From assembly GCA_910588595.1 (NCBI GenBank), contig CAJUQU010000296.1, positions 1-5,095 of the forward strand: a DNA stretch of 5,095 bases, read 5' to 3'. The position numbers were made by a program, and so were the translations under genes. The notes under the pieces are model-generated. The model saw only the letters and a program-made list of their open reading frames with translations. It made no database searches and was not told the origin of the DNA. This DNA comes from an uncultured Lachnospiraceae bacterium (GTDB taxonomy: Bacteria > Bacillota_A > Clostridia > Lachnospirales > Lachnospiraceae). Shown one piece after another: positions 1 to 5,095 of the stretch. The first letter of the stretch is position 1; every line of letters begins with the position of its first letter.

Positions 1-2214
1 AAAGACGGCGATACCATCTGGAATCCGGGCTGGCAGCCGACCAAGACGGAACTTGACGCCTACGAGTGCCGCCACGGGATCGGCTACAGCCGCTTCACCG
101 CCTCCAGGAACGATGTGCAGGCTTCCGTTCTCACGTTTGTCCCGATGAACGACAACTGCGAGCTCTCACATGTGAAGATCAGGAATAACTCCGCTTCTGA
201 AAAGAAGATCTCGCTCTTCTCCTATGTGGAATGGTGCCTGTGGAACGCCGATGACGACTCCAGAAATTTCCAGCGGAATCTGAGCACCGGCGAAGTGGAA
301 GTGATCGGCTCTGCCATCTACCACAAGACAGAGTACCGCGAGCGCAGAAACCACTATGCAGTCTATACGGTAAACACGGACGTTGACGGCTTTGACACGA
401 TCCGCGACAACTTTATCGGCACTTACAACGGCGCGGACAAGCCCGAGGCTGTTCTGGCCGGCAAATGTACAAACTCGATGGCAAGCGGCTGGTCCCCGAT
501 CGCCGCACACCAGATCGACATCACACTCGCGCCCGGCGAGGAGAAAGCGTATGTGTTTCTTCTGGGCTATCTGGAGAACCCTGTCGAGGAGAAATTCGAG
601 GCGCCGAACGTGGTGAACAAGAAACCTGCGGACGCGATGATCGCAAAGTACAACTCCGACGCCGCTGTCGAGCGGGCATTTGCGGAGCTGAATGACTACT
701 GGAAAGACCTGCTTGGCCGCTATGTCGTCGAATCCTCCAACGAGAAGGTCAACAGAATGGTCAATATCTGGAACCAGTACCAGTGCATGGTGACGTTCAA
801 CATGAGCCGCTCTGCCTCCTACTATGAGTCCGGCATCGGACGCGGTATGGGCTTTCGGGATTCCTGCCAGGATCTGCTCGGTTTCGTGCACCTGATCCCT
901 GACCGCGCGCGCGAACGCATCATCGATATCGCCTCGACGCAGTTCCAGGACGGAAGCGCCTACCATCAGTACCAGCCGCTCACCAAGAAGGGCAACTCCG
1001 ATATCGGAAGCGGCTTCAACGACGATCCGCTGTGGCTGATCGCAGGCACGAGCGCCTATATCCGCGAGACTGGCGACCTGTCCATCCTGCAGGAAATGGT
1101 GCCCTACGACAATGACATGAGCGTCGCCACATCACTGATGGAGCACTTGAAGCGCTCGTTTGACTATATCGTGAACCACAAGGGACCGCACAAGCTGCCG
1201 CTCATCGGGCGTGCCGACTGGAATGACTGCCTGAACCTCAACTGCTTCTCCGAGCACCCGGGCGAATCCTTCCAGACCTTCGGACCGAGCGAGGGTCCTG
1301 TCGCAGAGTCTGTATTTATCGCCGGAATGTTCGTCAAGTACGGCGAGGAGTACGCACAGCTCGCGGAGCTGCTCGGCGATGATGCCGAGGCAAAGCGCGC
1401 GCGGGACGAGGTCGCTGTCATGTACGACGCTGTCCTCAAGGACGGCTGGGACGGTGACTGGTTCGTGAGGGCTTACGACGCATACAGCCACAAAGTCGGC
1501 TCCAAAGAGTGTGAGGAAGGTCAGATCTACATCGAGCCGCAGGGCTTCTGCGTGCTTGCCGGCATCGGCGTGAAGGAGGGACTGGCAGAAAAGGCGCTGG
1601 ACTCCGTGAAGGAAAGACTTGACACAAAGTACGGTGTGATGATATTGCAGCCTGCCTACACAAAATATCATGTCGAACTGGGCGAGATCTCATCCTATCC
1701 GCCCGGATACAAGGAGAATGCAGGTATCTTCTGCCACAACAACCCGTGGGTTTCCATCGCCGAGACTGTCATCGGGCGCGGCGACAGGGCATTTGAGATC
1801 TATCAGAAGACCTGCCCGGCATATGTGGAGGAGATCAGCGAGATCCACCGGACAGAGCCCTATGTGTACTCTCAGATGGTCGCAGGGCGCGACGCGAAGT
1901 ATCACGGCGAGGCGAAGAACAGCTGGCTCACCGGCACTGCCGCATGGACGTTCACAAACATCTCGCAGTATATCCTCGGCGTGTACCCGACACACAAGGG
2001 GTTAAGCGTCGATCCATGCGTACCTGCAGGTTTTGGGGATTTCAAACTTACCAGGCGGTTCCGCGATGTGGTATATCACATCACAGTCAAGAATCCGAAC
2101 AACGTCCAGAAGGGCGTCGCTTCCATGACTGTCGACGGTGTGAAGGCAGACGGCTGCGTGATCCCGTTTGAGGCTGGGAAGTCTGATGTGAATGTAGAGA
2201 TCGTCATGGGCTAG
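1..2214 (+). CDS. cbpA: Cellobiose phosphorylase (GH94), 5'-truncated by the window edge
   Basis: The reading frame is open from base 1 to a TAG at 2212-2214, giving 737 visible residues. I recall the Clostridium thermocellum enzyme as about 811 residues, so roughly 74 N-terminal residues lie off the left edge. The GTG at 115 is internal, because recognisable GH94 sequence (KDGDTIWNPGWQPTKTELD) precedes it. The family splits cellobiose with phosphate into alpha-glucose 1-phosphate and glucose in the cytoplasm, inverting the anomeric carbon. Visible parts are the N-terminal beta-sandwich (about 1-225), the (alpha/alpha)6 catalytic barrel (about 240-660) and a C-terminal beta domain. GRGMGFRDS gives R281 and D287, GRADWNDCLN gives the probable general acid D409, CHNNPW gives H579 and WLTGTAAW gives T644-G645. 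These match, in order and near-identical spacing, the phosphate, sugar and acid residues I recall from the Cellvibrio gilvus enzyme. No signal peptide can be judged. Cellobiose specificity, rather than another beta-glucoside, is inferred from overall resemblance and length; cellodextrin phosphorylases are longer. Confidence 0.95.
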   Translation, partial: KDGDTIWNPGWQPTKTELDAYECRHGIGYSRFTASRNDVQASVLTFVPMNDNCELSHVKIRNNSASEKKISLFSYVEWCLWNADDDSRNFQRNLSTGEVEVIGSAIYHKTEYRERRNHYAVYTVNTDVDGFDTIRDNFIGTYNGADKPEAVLAGKCTNSMASGWSPIAAHQIDITLAPGEEKAYVFLLGYLENPVEEKFEAPNVVNKKPADAMIAKYNSDAAVERAFAELNDYWKDLLGRYVVESSNEKVNRMVNIWNQYQCMVTFNMSRSASYYESGIGRGMGFRDSCQDLLGFVHLIPDRARERIIDIASTQFQDGSAYHQYQPLTKKGNSDIGSGFNDDPLWLIAGTSAYIRETGDLSILQEMVPYDNDMSVATSLMEHLKRSFDYIVNHKGPHKLPLIGRADWNDCLNLNCFSEHPGESFQTFGPSEGPVAESVFIAGMFVKYGEEYAQLAELLGDDAEAKRARDEVAVMYDAVLKDGWDGDWFVRAYDAYSHKVGSKECEEGQIYIEPQGFCVLAGIGVKEGLAEKALDSVKERLDTKYGVMILQPAYTKYHVELGEISSYPPGYKENAGIFCHNNPWVSIAETVIGRGDRAFEIYQKTCPAYVEEISEIHRTEPYVYSQMVAGRDAKYHGEAKNSWLTGTAAWTFTNISQYILGVYPTHKGLSVDPCVPAGFGDFKLTRRFRDVVYHITVKNPNNVQKGVASMTVDGVKADGCVIPFEAGKSDVNVEIVMG

Positions 2215-2248
2215 ATTGTGTATTTTATCAAATAAATGAAACAGAAAC

Positions 2249-2284
2249 GGGGAACTGCAATACTTATGCAGTTCCCCTTGTTTT
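2249..2284. terminator. Rho-independent terminator, probably bidirectional, between convergent genes
   Basis: A perfect 10-bp stem, GGGGAACTGC (2249-2258) with GCAGTTCCCC (2268-2277), encloses a 9-nt loop. On the plus strand TTGTTTT follows, which suits the end of the cellobiose phosphorylase transcript 35 bases after its stop. On the minus strand the stem is followed by GTTTCTGTTTCATTTATTT, a T-rich but interrupted tract. It can therefore also end the NUDIX transcript, whose stop lies 8 bases before the hairpin region. Plus-strand termination is the more certain of the two. Confidence 0.88.
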
Positions 2285-2292
2285 ACGGGTAT

Positions 2293-2736
2293 TCAATCCA
2301 GATCCTGCTGGCTGTTCATCTTTTGACAGTTTTTTGCCACAAAGATACTCATGTAATTATCTGCCAAAGTTGCATTAGAGGGAACCGTCAACATGTGGCA
2401 CCAATCATCGGAGCCATAGCCGGTTTCCTCCAAAAGTTCTCGTTTGGCGGCGGACAGGACTTCCTCCGGGACACCGTCGACACACTCGATACATCCGGCA
2501 CAGAATTCAGTAGTTACCTGCCGGATCCCCTGCCTGAATTGTCTGACACAGATATAGTGATCATCCTCAGTCATCGCAACAATGATGGCATAGTTTTTGC
2601 GCGAATAACTGTAATAGGGACCGGATATTTTTCCGTTTGGCATTTTGTAAGTACTTTTCCGGAAATCGATCCATTCGTCACGCACAATATGCTCACAGTT
2701 TACTTCCTGCCACGCAAGATTCTCCGCAGTTTCCAT
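2293..2736 (-). CDS. NUDIX hydrolase, ADP-ribose pyrophosphatase-like, probably C-terminally truncated
   Basis: The 147-residue protein should hydrolyse a nucleoside diphosphate linked to another moiety; ADP-ribose is the best guess from the family it resembles, but the substrate is not proven. Residues 65-69 (RQFRQ) and the core RELLEETGY (99-107) are typical, with metal-binding glutamates E100, E103 and E104 present. The expected box glycine (G81, in CAGCIE) sits 18 residues before R99, where the canonical spacing is 14, so the loop carries about four extra residues. PSNATLADNY (119-128) and IFVAKNC (131-137) are as I recall for clostridial relatives. The protein ends at LD, where I expect LDE and a further 35-45 residues forming the last helix. 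I chose the ATG at 2736 because AAGGGAAG (2745-2752) sits 8 bases upstream; a GTG at 2784 is in frame but has no good ribosome-binding site. It follows the 73-residue gene by 82 bases and probably shares its promoter. Confidence 0.82.
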   Translation of the reverse strand: METAENLAWQEVNCEHIVRDEWIDFRKSTYKMPNGKISGPYYSYSRKNYAIIVAMTEDDHYICVRQFRQGIRQVTTEFCAGCIECVDGVPEEVLSAAKRELLEETGYGSDDWCHMLTVPSNATLADNYMSIFVAKNCQKMNSQQDLD

Positions 2737-2744
2737 GTTGTATA

Positions 2745-2752
2745 CTTCCCTT
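2745..2752 (-). promoter_or_regulatory. Ribosome-binding site deciding the NUDIX start
   Basis: The minus strand reads AAGGGAAG, 8 bases before ATG 2736. The alternative in-frame GTG at 2784 would place the ribosome-binding site inside the coding sequence, and its own nearest purine run (AAAGGAT) lies too far upstream. An in-frame TGA just above the GTG limits any longer start. Confidence 0.6.
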
Positions 2753-2818
2753 CCATTTCCTGGCAAAGCCTCGTCTCCATTCACGTAAAATCATCCAGCC
2801 GATCCTTTCATATTTTCA

Positions 2819-3040
2819 TTATCCCCGATCCGAAACGCCCGCGCTGATGTCGGTGTACATGTCGAGCAGTCCCACGGTCTCTGTGGCTGGTCTGCCGTAA
2901 CTGTGACAGCATTTGTGCGACACGGACTTTTCGTCCTCCGCCTTGTCATCGAAAACAACACTCATGCGGACAGCGCCAAGTGCCAGCTCGCTGTCGAGAT
3001 GTCTCAATACTTCGTCGATCATACAATTATCACGATCCAT
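2819..3040 (-). CDS. Uncharacterised 73-residue acidic protein, first gene of a probable two-gene unit
   Basis: I do not recognise a named family. The 73-residue product is soluble-looking, with no membrane segment or signal peptide. An N-terminal helix-like stretch (residues 5-21, CMIDEVLRHLDSELALG) leads into VRMSVVFDD (24-32), which could be a beta strand. A charged loop (33-39) follows, then a Cys/His/Tyr/Gly cluster HKCCHSYGRP (42-51) and a hydrophobic end TVGLLDMYTDI (55-65). C44, C45 and H46 are candidate metal or redox residues, but that is a guess. Codon use is like the neighbouring real genes, with many C/G third positions. The start at ATG 3040 is backed by AAGGTGG 8 bases upstream; a GTG at 3052 in the same frame overlaps that site and is less likely. 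A strong promoter lies about 125 bases upstream. Co-transcription with the downstream NUDIX gene is inferred from the short gap and the lack of a terminator between them. Confidence 0.68.
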   Translation of the reverse strand: MDRDNCMIDEVLRHLDSELALGAVRMSVVFDDKAEDEKSVSHKCCHSYGRPATETVGLLDMYTDISAGVSDRG

Positions 3041-3048
3041 ATAACCAT

Positions 3049-3055
3049 CCACCTT
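3049..3055 (-). promoter_or_regulatory. Shine-Dalgarno site for the 73-residue gene
   Basis: The minus strand reads AAGGTGG, 8 bases before ATG 3040, closely matching the AAGGAGG consensus. It selects ATG 3040 over the GTG at 3052, which overlaps the site itself. Confidence 0.65.
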
Positions 3056-3165
3056 CCCTTTCCCATTTTATTTCGCACTCCAAATATTCCTTTCACATGC
3101 ACACAGTTCCTTTTGTGTCATGGATCCTATCTGCAAGTGCTCTGACCGCGTTATGTAATGAGTTC

Positions 3166-3194
3166 ATTATAGCAGAGTATGCAGGCTGATGCAA
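3166..3194 (-). promoter_or_regulatory. Sigma-A promoter with extended -10 for the 73-residue gene and NUDIX gene
   Basis: On the minus strand a perfect TATAAT (3166-3171) is preceded by TGC, giving the extended -10 form TGCTATAAT. A weak -35, TTGCAT (3189-3194), lies exactly 17 bases further upstream. Transcription would start near 3158-3160, leaving a leader of about 120 nt before ATG 3040. No operator is recognisable. The extended -10 can compensate for the poor -35. Confidence 0.72.
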
Positions 3195-3275
3195 CAAAAG
3201 TTCGATGTTTTTAATACTGCAGAGCAAACAGTGTCACTTTTCACCCCCATGCCAACGCAGTGGAAATCATGCGCC

Positions 3276-3299
3276 AAAATGCTTGCCCTTTCGCATTTT
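3276..3299 (-). terminator. Weak candidate terminator downstream of gltD
   Basis: The perfect inverted repeat AAAATGC (3276-3282) with GCATTTT (3293-3299) has a 10-nt loop. It lies about 73 bases past the gltD stop, and on the minus strand the T run forms part of the stem. It is AT-rich and no further T tract follows, so termination would be inefficient. No better terminator is visible closer to the gltD stop at 3372. A factor-binding site or chance symmetry are alternatives. Confidence 0.3.
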
Positions 3300-3371
3300 G
3301 TGTGCAAAATTGTAACCGAACAGCCAACAATTACCATGCGAGCGTGACAAAAGCATACCCAAAATCCTGAA

Positions 3372-4865
3372 TTACTGGACAAACATATTCGAGTACCCCA
3401 TCAGGCTCTCATCAACTTCGCGCGCACACTCGCGTCCCTGGCGGATCGCCTTGACGACGAGCGACTGCCCGGTGTGCATGTCTCCCGCGACAAAGATATT
3501 GTCCGCGCTGGTCCTGAATCTGCCGGGTTCGGTCTTTACGTTGGTGCGCGCGTCCAGCTCCAGCCCAAACGCGTCCGCGACATACTTCTGGCTGCCGAGG
3601 AAGCCCGCCGCGACCAGCACAAGCTGCGCCTCCAGCACCTGCTCGCTCCCCTCGACTTCCCTACTGTTGAGCCTGCCGCTCTCCGGATCTTTTTCCCAGG
3701 CAAGCTTCACGATCTTCACACCGCAGAGACTGCCGCTCTTGTCCTTGATGAACTCCTTGACCGTGGACTCATAGATGCGCGGATCGTGCCCAAACAGCGC
3801 GATCGCCTCTTCCTGTCCATAATCGGTCTTGCAGATCTTCGGCCACTCCGGCCATGGATTGTTCTCCGCCCTGACATCCGGCGCTTTGGGCATCATCTCG
3901 ATCTGTGTCACGGACTTCGCGCCGAGCCGGATCGAAGTGCCCACACAGTCGTTTCCGGTGTCACCGCCGCCGATGATCACCACGTCCTTTCCCTTTGCAG
4001 ACACATAGGCGTTGTCCGCAAGGTCGGAATCGAGCAGGCTCTTTGTCACGCCTTTCAGAAAATCCACCGCGAAATAAATCCCCTTTGCATCCCTTCCCGG
4101 CGCATTGATGTCCCTCGGATTGGAGGCGCCGCACGCGAACACGATCCGGTCAAAACCCTCCACGAGCTTCTTCGATTTGACATCTATGCCGATATCGGTG
4201 TTTGTGAAAAATTTCACACCTTCTTCCTCCATGATCCTGATCTTGCGGTCGATGATGTGCTTCTCGAGCTTCATGTTCGGAATCCCGTACATCAGAAGCC
4301 CGCCAAGGCGGTCACTGCGCTCAAACACGGTGACGTTGTGCCCCCGCTTGTTCAGCTGGTCCGCCACGGCAAGCCCGGCAGGTCCGCTCCCGACCACCGC
4401 GACGGTCTTGTTCGTGCGCACCTTGGGCGGTCTCGCGTCCGCAAGCCCTGTCCTGTACGCATTCTCGATGATCGCATACTCGTTCTCCTTCGTCGCCACC
4501 GCGTCACCGTTCAGCCCGCAGGTGCAGGCGTTCTCGCAGAGTGCCGGACACACCCTGGACGTGAACTCCGGGAAGTTGTTCGTCTTTTTCAGTCTGTTGT
4601 AGGCTCGCTCCCAGTTGCCCGTGTACACCAGGTCATTCCACTCCGGCACCAGATTGTGCAGCGGACAGCCGGAGGTCATGCCCGCGATCGTCATTCCCGA
4701 CTGGCAGAACGGCACGCCGCATTCCATGCACCGGGCGCCCTGTTTCTGCTGCTCCTCCGTCGGAAGATGCTCATGGAATTCATCAAAATGCTTTACCCGC
4801 TCCTCCGGCGTCTGTGCTGCCGAGGTTTTTCTCTCATACTCTATGAATCCTGTTGGTTTTCCCAT
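3372..4865 (-). CDS. gltD: Glutamate synthase (NADPH) small subunit, GltD
   Basis: The complete 497-residue protein matches the usual GltD length (about 470-500). In NADPH-dependent glutamate synthase this cytoplasmic subunit takes electrons from NADPH onto FAD and passes them through iron-sulfur clusters to GltB, which turns glutamine plus 2-oxoglutarate into two glutamates. Two cysteine groups supply the [4Fe-4S] clusters: C46, C49, C54 and C67 (CMECGVPFC...GCPLHN), and C106, C110, C114 and C116 (CPALCENACTCG). The FAD dinucleotide fold starts at GSGPAG (159-164) with E182 closing it. The NADPH fold is GGGDTG (299-304), and the second FAD contact is AGDMHTGQS (460-468). All key residues are present. 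ATG 4865 follows AAGGGAGA by 6 bases. No gltB is adjacent: none lies downstream, and the 230 bases upstream have no long minus-strand frame, although gltB could lie beyond the edge. A GltD-like electron-transfer partner of another enzyme is the alternative. Confidence 0.96.
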   Translation of the reverse strand: MGKPTGFIEYERKTSAAQTPEERVKHFDEFHEHLPTEEQQKQGARCMECGVPFCQSGMTIAGMTSGCPLHNLVPEWNDLVYTGNWERAYNRLKKTNNFPEFTSRVCPALCENACTCGLNGDAVATKENEYAIIENAYRTGLADARPPKVRTNKTVAVVGSGPAGLAVADQLNKRGHNVTVFERSDRLGGLLMYGIPNMKLEKHIIDRKIRIMEEEGVKFFTNTDIGIDVKSKKLVEGFDRIVFACGASNPRDINAPGRDAKGIYFAVDFLKGVTKSLLDSDLADNAYVSAKGKDVVIIGGGDTGNDCVGTSIRLGAKSVTQIEMMPKAPDVRAENNPWPEWPKICKTDYGQEEAIALFGHDPRIYESTVKEFIKDKSGSLCGVKIVKLAWEKDPESGRLNSREVEGSEQVLEAQLVLVAAGFLGSQKYVADAFGLELDARTNVKTEPGRFRTSADNIFVAGDMHTGQSLVVKAIRQGRECAREVDESLMGYSNMFVQ

Positions 4866-4871
4866 CTTCTA

Positions 4872-4879
4872 TCTCCCTT
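4872..4879 (-). promoter_or_regulatory. Shine-Dalgarno site for gltD
   Basis: The minus strand reads AAGGGAGA, 6 bases before ATG 4865. The first residues (MGKPTGFIEYER) are the normal GltD N-terminus as I recall it, so the start is secure. Confidence 0.75.
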
Positions 4880-4905
4880 TTTTCTATATATAACATCTCG
4901 ATAAT

Positions 4906-4936
4906 CAAGTAGGGGAATGACCTTCTCCACTACTTG
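4906..4936 (-). other. Hairpin in the gltD upstream region
   Basis: CAAGTAG (4906-4912) pairs perfectly with CTACTTG (4930-4936). After one mismatch the stem continues for three or four more pairs (minus-strand GGAG with TTCC), closing a loop of about 7-9 nt. No T run follows on either strand, so it does not look like a terminator. If gltD is transcribed from beyond it, the hairpin would sit about 40 bases before the gltD start codon. Confidence 0.55.
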
Positions 4937-4939
4937 CGC

Positions 4940-4984
4940 CGGGCACCCGTCAGCTTTTGCTGACATTTTTCCTCTGGGTGCCCG
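4940..4984. other. Nested two-stem structure upstream of gltD
   Basis: A 9-bp outer stem, CGGGCACCC (4940-4948) with GGGTGCCCG (4976-4984), directly encloses an inner 6-bp stem, GTCAGC (4949-4954) with GCTGAC (4959-4964), capped by a 4-base loop. An unpaired 11-base strand (4965-4975) lies on one side only. On the plus strand the inner stem is followed by ATTTTT, which resembles a small terminator. On the minus strand it reads as a compact structured RNA element in a possible gltD leader. It matches no riboswitch or T-box class I can recall; I see no T-box TGGNACCGCG motif. Confidence 0.6.
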
Positions 4985-5086
4985 TGTGCACAAAAAATCT
5001 CGATATAAAAAATCCTGTTCGCTTTAGAGTTAGGAATTGCAGGAAAATAAGTGCTCAGATTGCGCAGGATATTTCTTCAAGATTGT

Positions 5087-5091
5087 AGGAG
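5087..5091 (+). promoter_or_regulatory. Possible ribosome-binding site of a plus-strand gene beyond the right edge
   Basis: AGGAG, followed by AAAA to the window end, has the look and placement of a Shine-Dalgarno site with a start codon just outside. No start codon is visible and no convincing promoter was found for it, so this is only a hint of a gene divergent from gltD. Confidence 0.3.
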
Positions 5092-5095
5092 AAAA

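Larger units (their letters stand above)
3041..3371. other. Non-coding stretch between gltD and the 73-residue gene
   Basis: These 331 bases hold no convincing gene on either strand; the open frames that cross it are short and lack ribosome-binding sites. It contains, on the minus strand, the promoter at 3166-3194 and the leader of the downstream unit. An imperfect hairpin lies at 3096-3122: ACACA/TGTGT with an 8-nt loop, extended by CATG/CATG with one bulged base. Further up, 3276-3332 holds several overlapping AT-rich inverted repeats just past the gltD stop. In 3195-3275 I see nothing definable. Confidence 0.6.
4895..5005. repeat. 9-base direct repeat flanking the gltD-upstream hairpins
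   Basis: ATCTCGATA occurs at 4895-4903 and again at 4997-5005. The copies bracket 93 bases that include both strong hairpins. This could be a target-site duplication around a small inserted element, a pair of regulator sites, or chance. No terminal inverted repeats are evident at the inner edges. Confidence 0.4.

Noticed and set aside
166..966. A 266-codon minus-strand frame inside the cellobiose phosphorylase gene
   Set aside because: It is antisense to strongly conserved GH94 sequence, has a low-complexity Val/Arg/Asp-rich composition and no domain.
1132..1671. A 179-codon minus-strand frame inside the cellobiose phosphorylase gene
   Set aside because: It lies opposite the catalytic barrel region including D409 and is best explained as a shadow of that frame.
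2236..2847. A 203-codon plus-strand frame across the terminator and the NUDIX gene
   Set aside because: It begins within the terminator region, lies antisense to the NUDIX domain with its intact REXXEEXG box, and has no sensible domain.
2903..3189. Two plus-strand frames of 69-80 codons opposite the 73-residue gene and its leader
   Set aside because: No Shine-Dalgarno site or plus-strand promoter was seen, and the opposite strand has a better start, promoter and codon pattern.
3167..3382. A 71-codon minus-strand frame overlapping the gltD end and running into the promoter
   Set aside because: It has no ribosome-binding site, its composition is unlike the genes around it, and it overlaps the TATAAT element.
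3474..4904. A 476-codon open frame on the plus strand opposite gltD
   Set aside because: It is antisense to a complete GltD with all its motifs. The translation is rich in Arg, His, Leu and Val with no recognisable domain, as expected from the codon bias of the real gene.
4866..4912. A promoter made of TTGATT and TATATA just upstream of gltD
   Set aside because: The spacing between the two elements is only about 11 bases, and no -35-like sequence sits at 16-18 bases from the TATATA run.
4866..5095. T-box or known riboswitch upstream of gltD
   Set aside because: The T-box antiterminator motif is absent and the stems do not fit glycine, SAM, THF, c-di-GMP or glutamine RNA patterns as I know them.

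Overview
The window looks like chromosomal DNA from an anaerobic Firmicute, most likely a clostridial gut or rumen bacterium of the Lachnospiraceae type. The reasons are a moderately GC-rich coding style, AG-rich Shine-Dalgarno sites, a near-consensus sigma-A promoter, and a phosphorolytic cellobiose phosphorylase very like the clostridial enzymes. The taxon is an inference from remembered protein families; no search was run.

Layout. Positions 1-2214 (+) hold the C-terminal nine tenths of a GH94 cellobiose phosphorylase whose start lies off the left edge. A strong hairpin at 2249-2284 ends it and can also serve the opposite strand. Positions 2293-3040 (-) hold a probable two-gene unit: an uncharacterised 73-residue acidic protein (2819-3040) followed by a NUDIX hydrolase (2293-2736) that appears cut short at its C-terminus. 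An extended -10 promoter at 3166-3194 can drive this pair through a leader of roughly 120 nt. Positions 3372-4865 (-) hold a complete GltD, the NADPH-oxidising small subunit of glutamate synthase. The 230 bases upstream of GltD (4866-5095) contain no clear gene but have two strong hairpins between copies of a 9-base direct repeat. A ribosome-binding-site-like AGGAG close to the right edge hints at a plus-strand gene just outside.

How the genes relate. Cellobiose phosphorylase saves ATP in beta-glucan use by making glucose 1-phosphate, and GltD belongs to ammonia assimilation into glutamate. The NUDIX enzyme and its small partner probably form a separate nucleotide-housekeeping unit. The three transcription units look independent and are not one pathway. 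The least explained parts are the small 73-residue protein, the shortened NUDIX enzyme and the structured DNA upstream of gltD. I see no mobile element with a transposase, no CRISPR array, no tRNA or rRNA, and no clearly novel multi-gene system.
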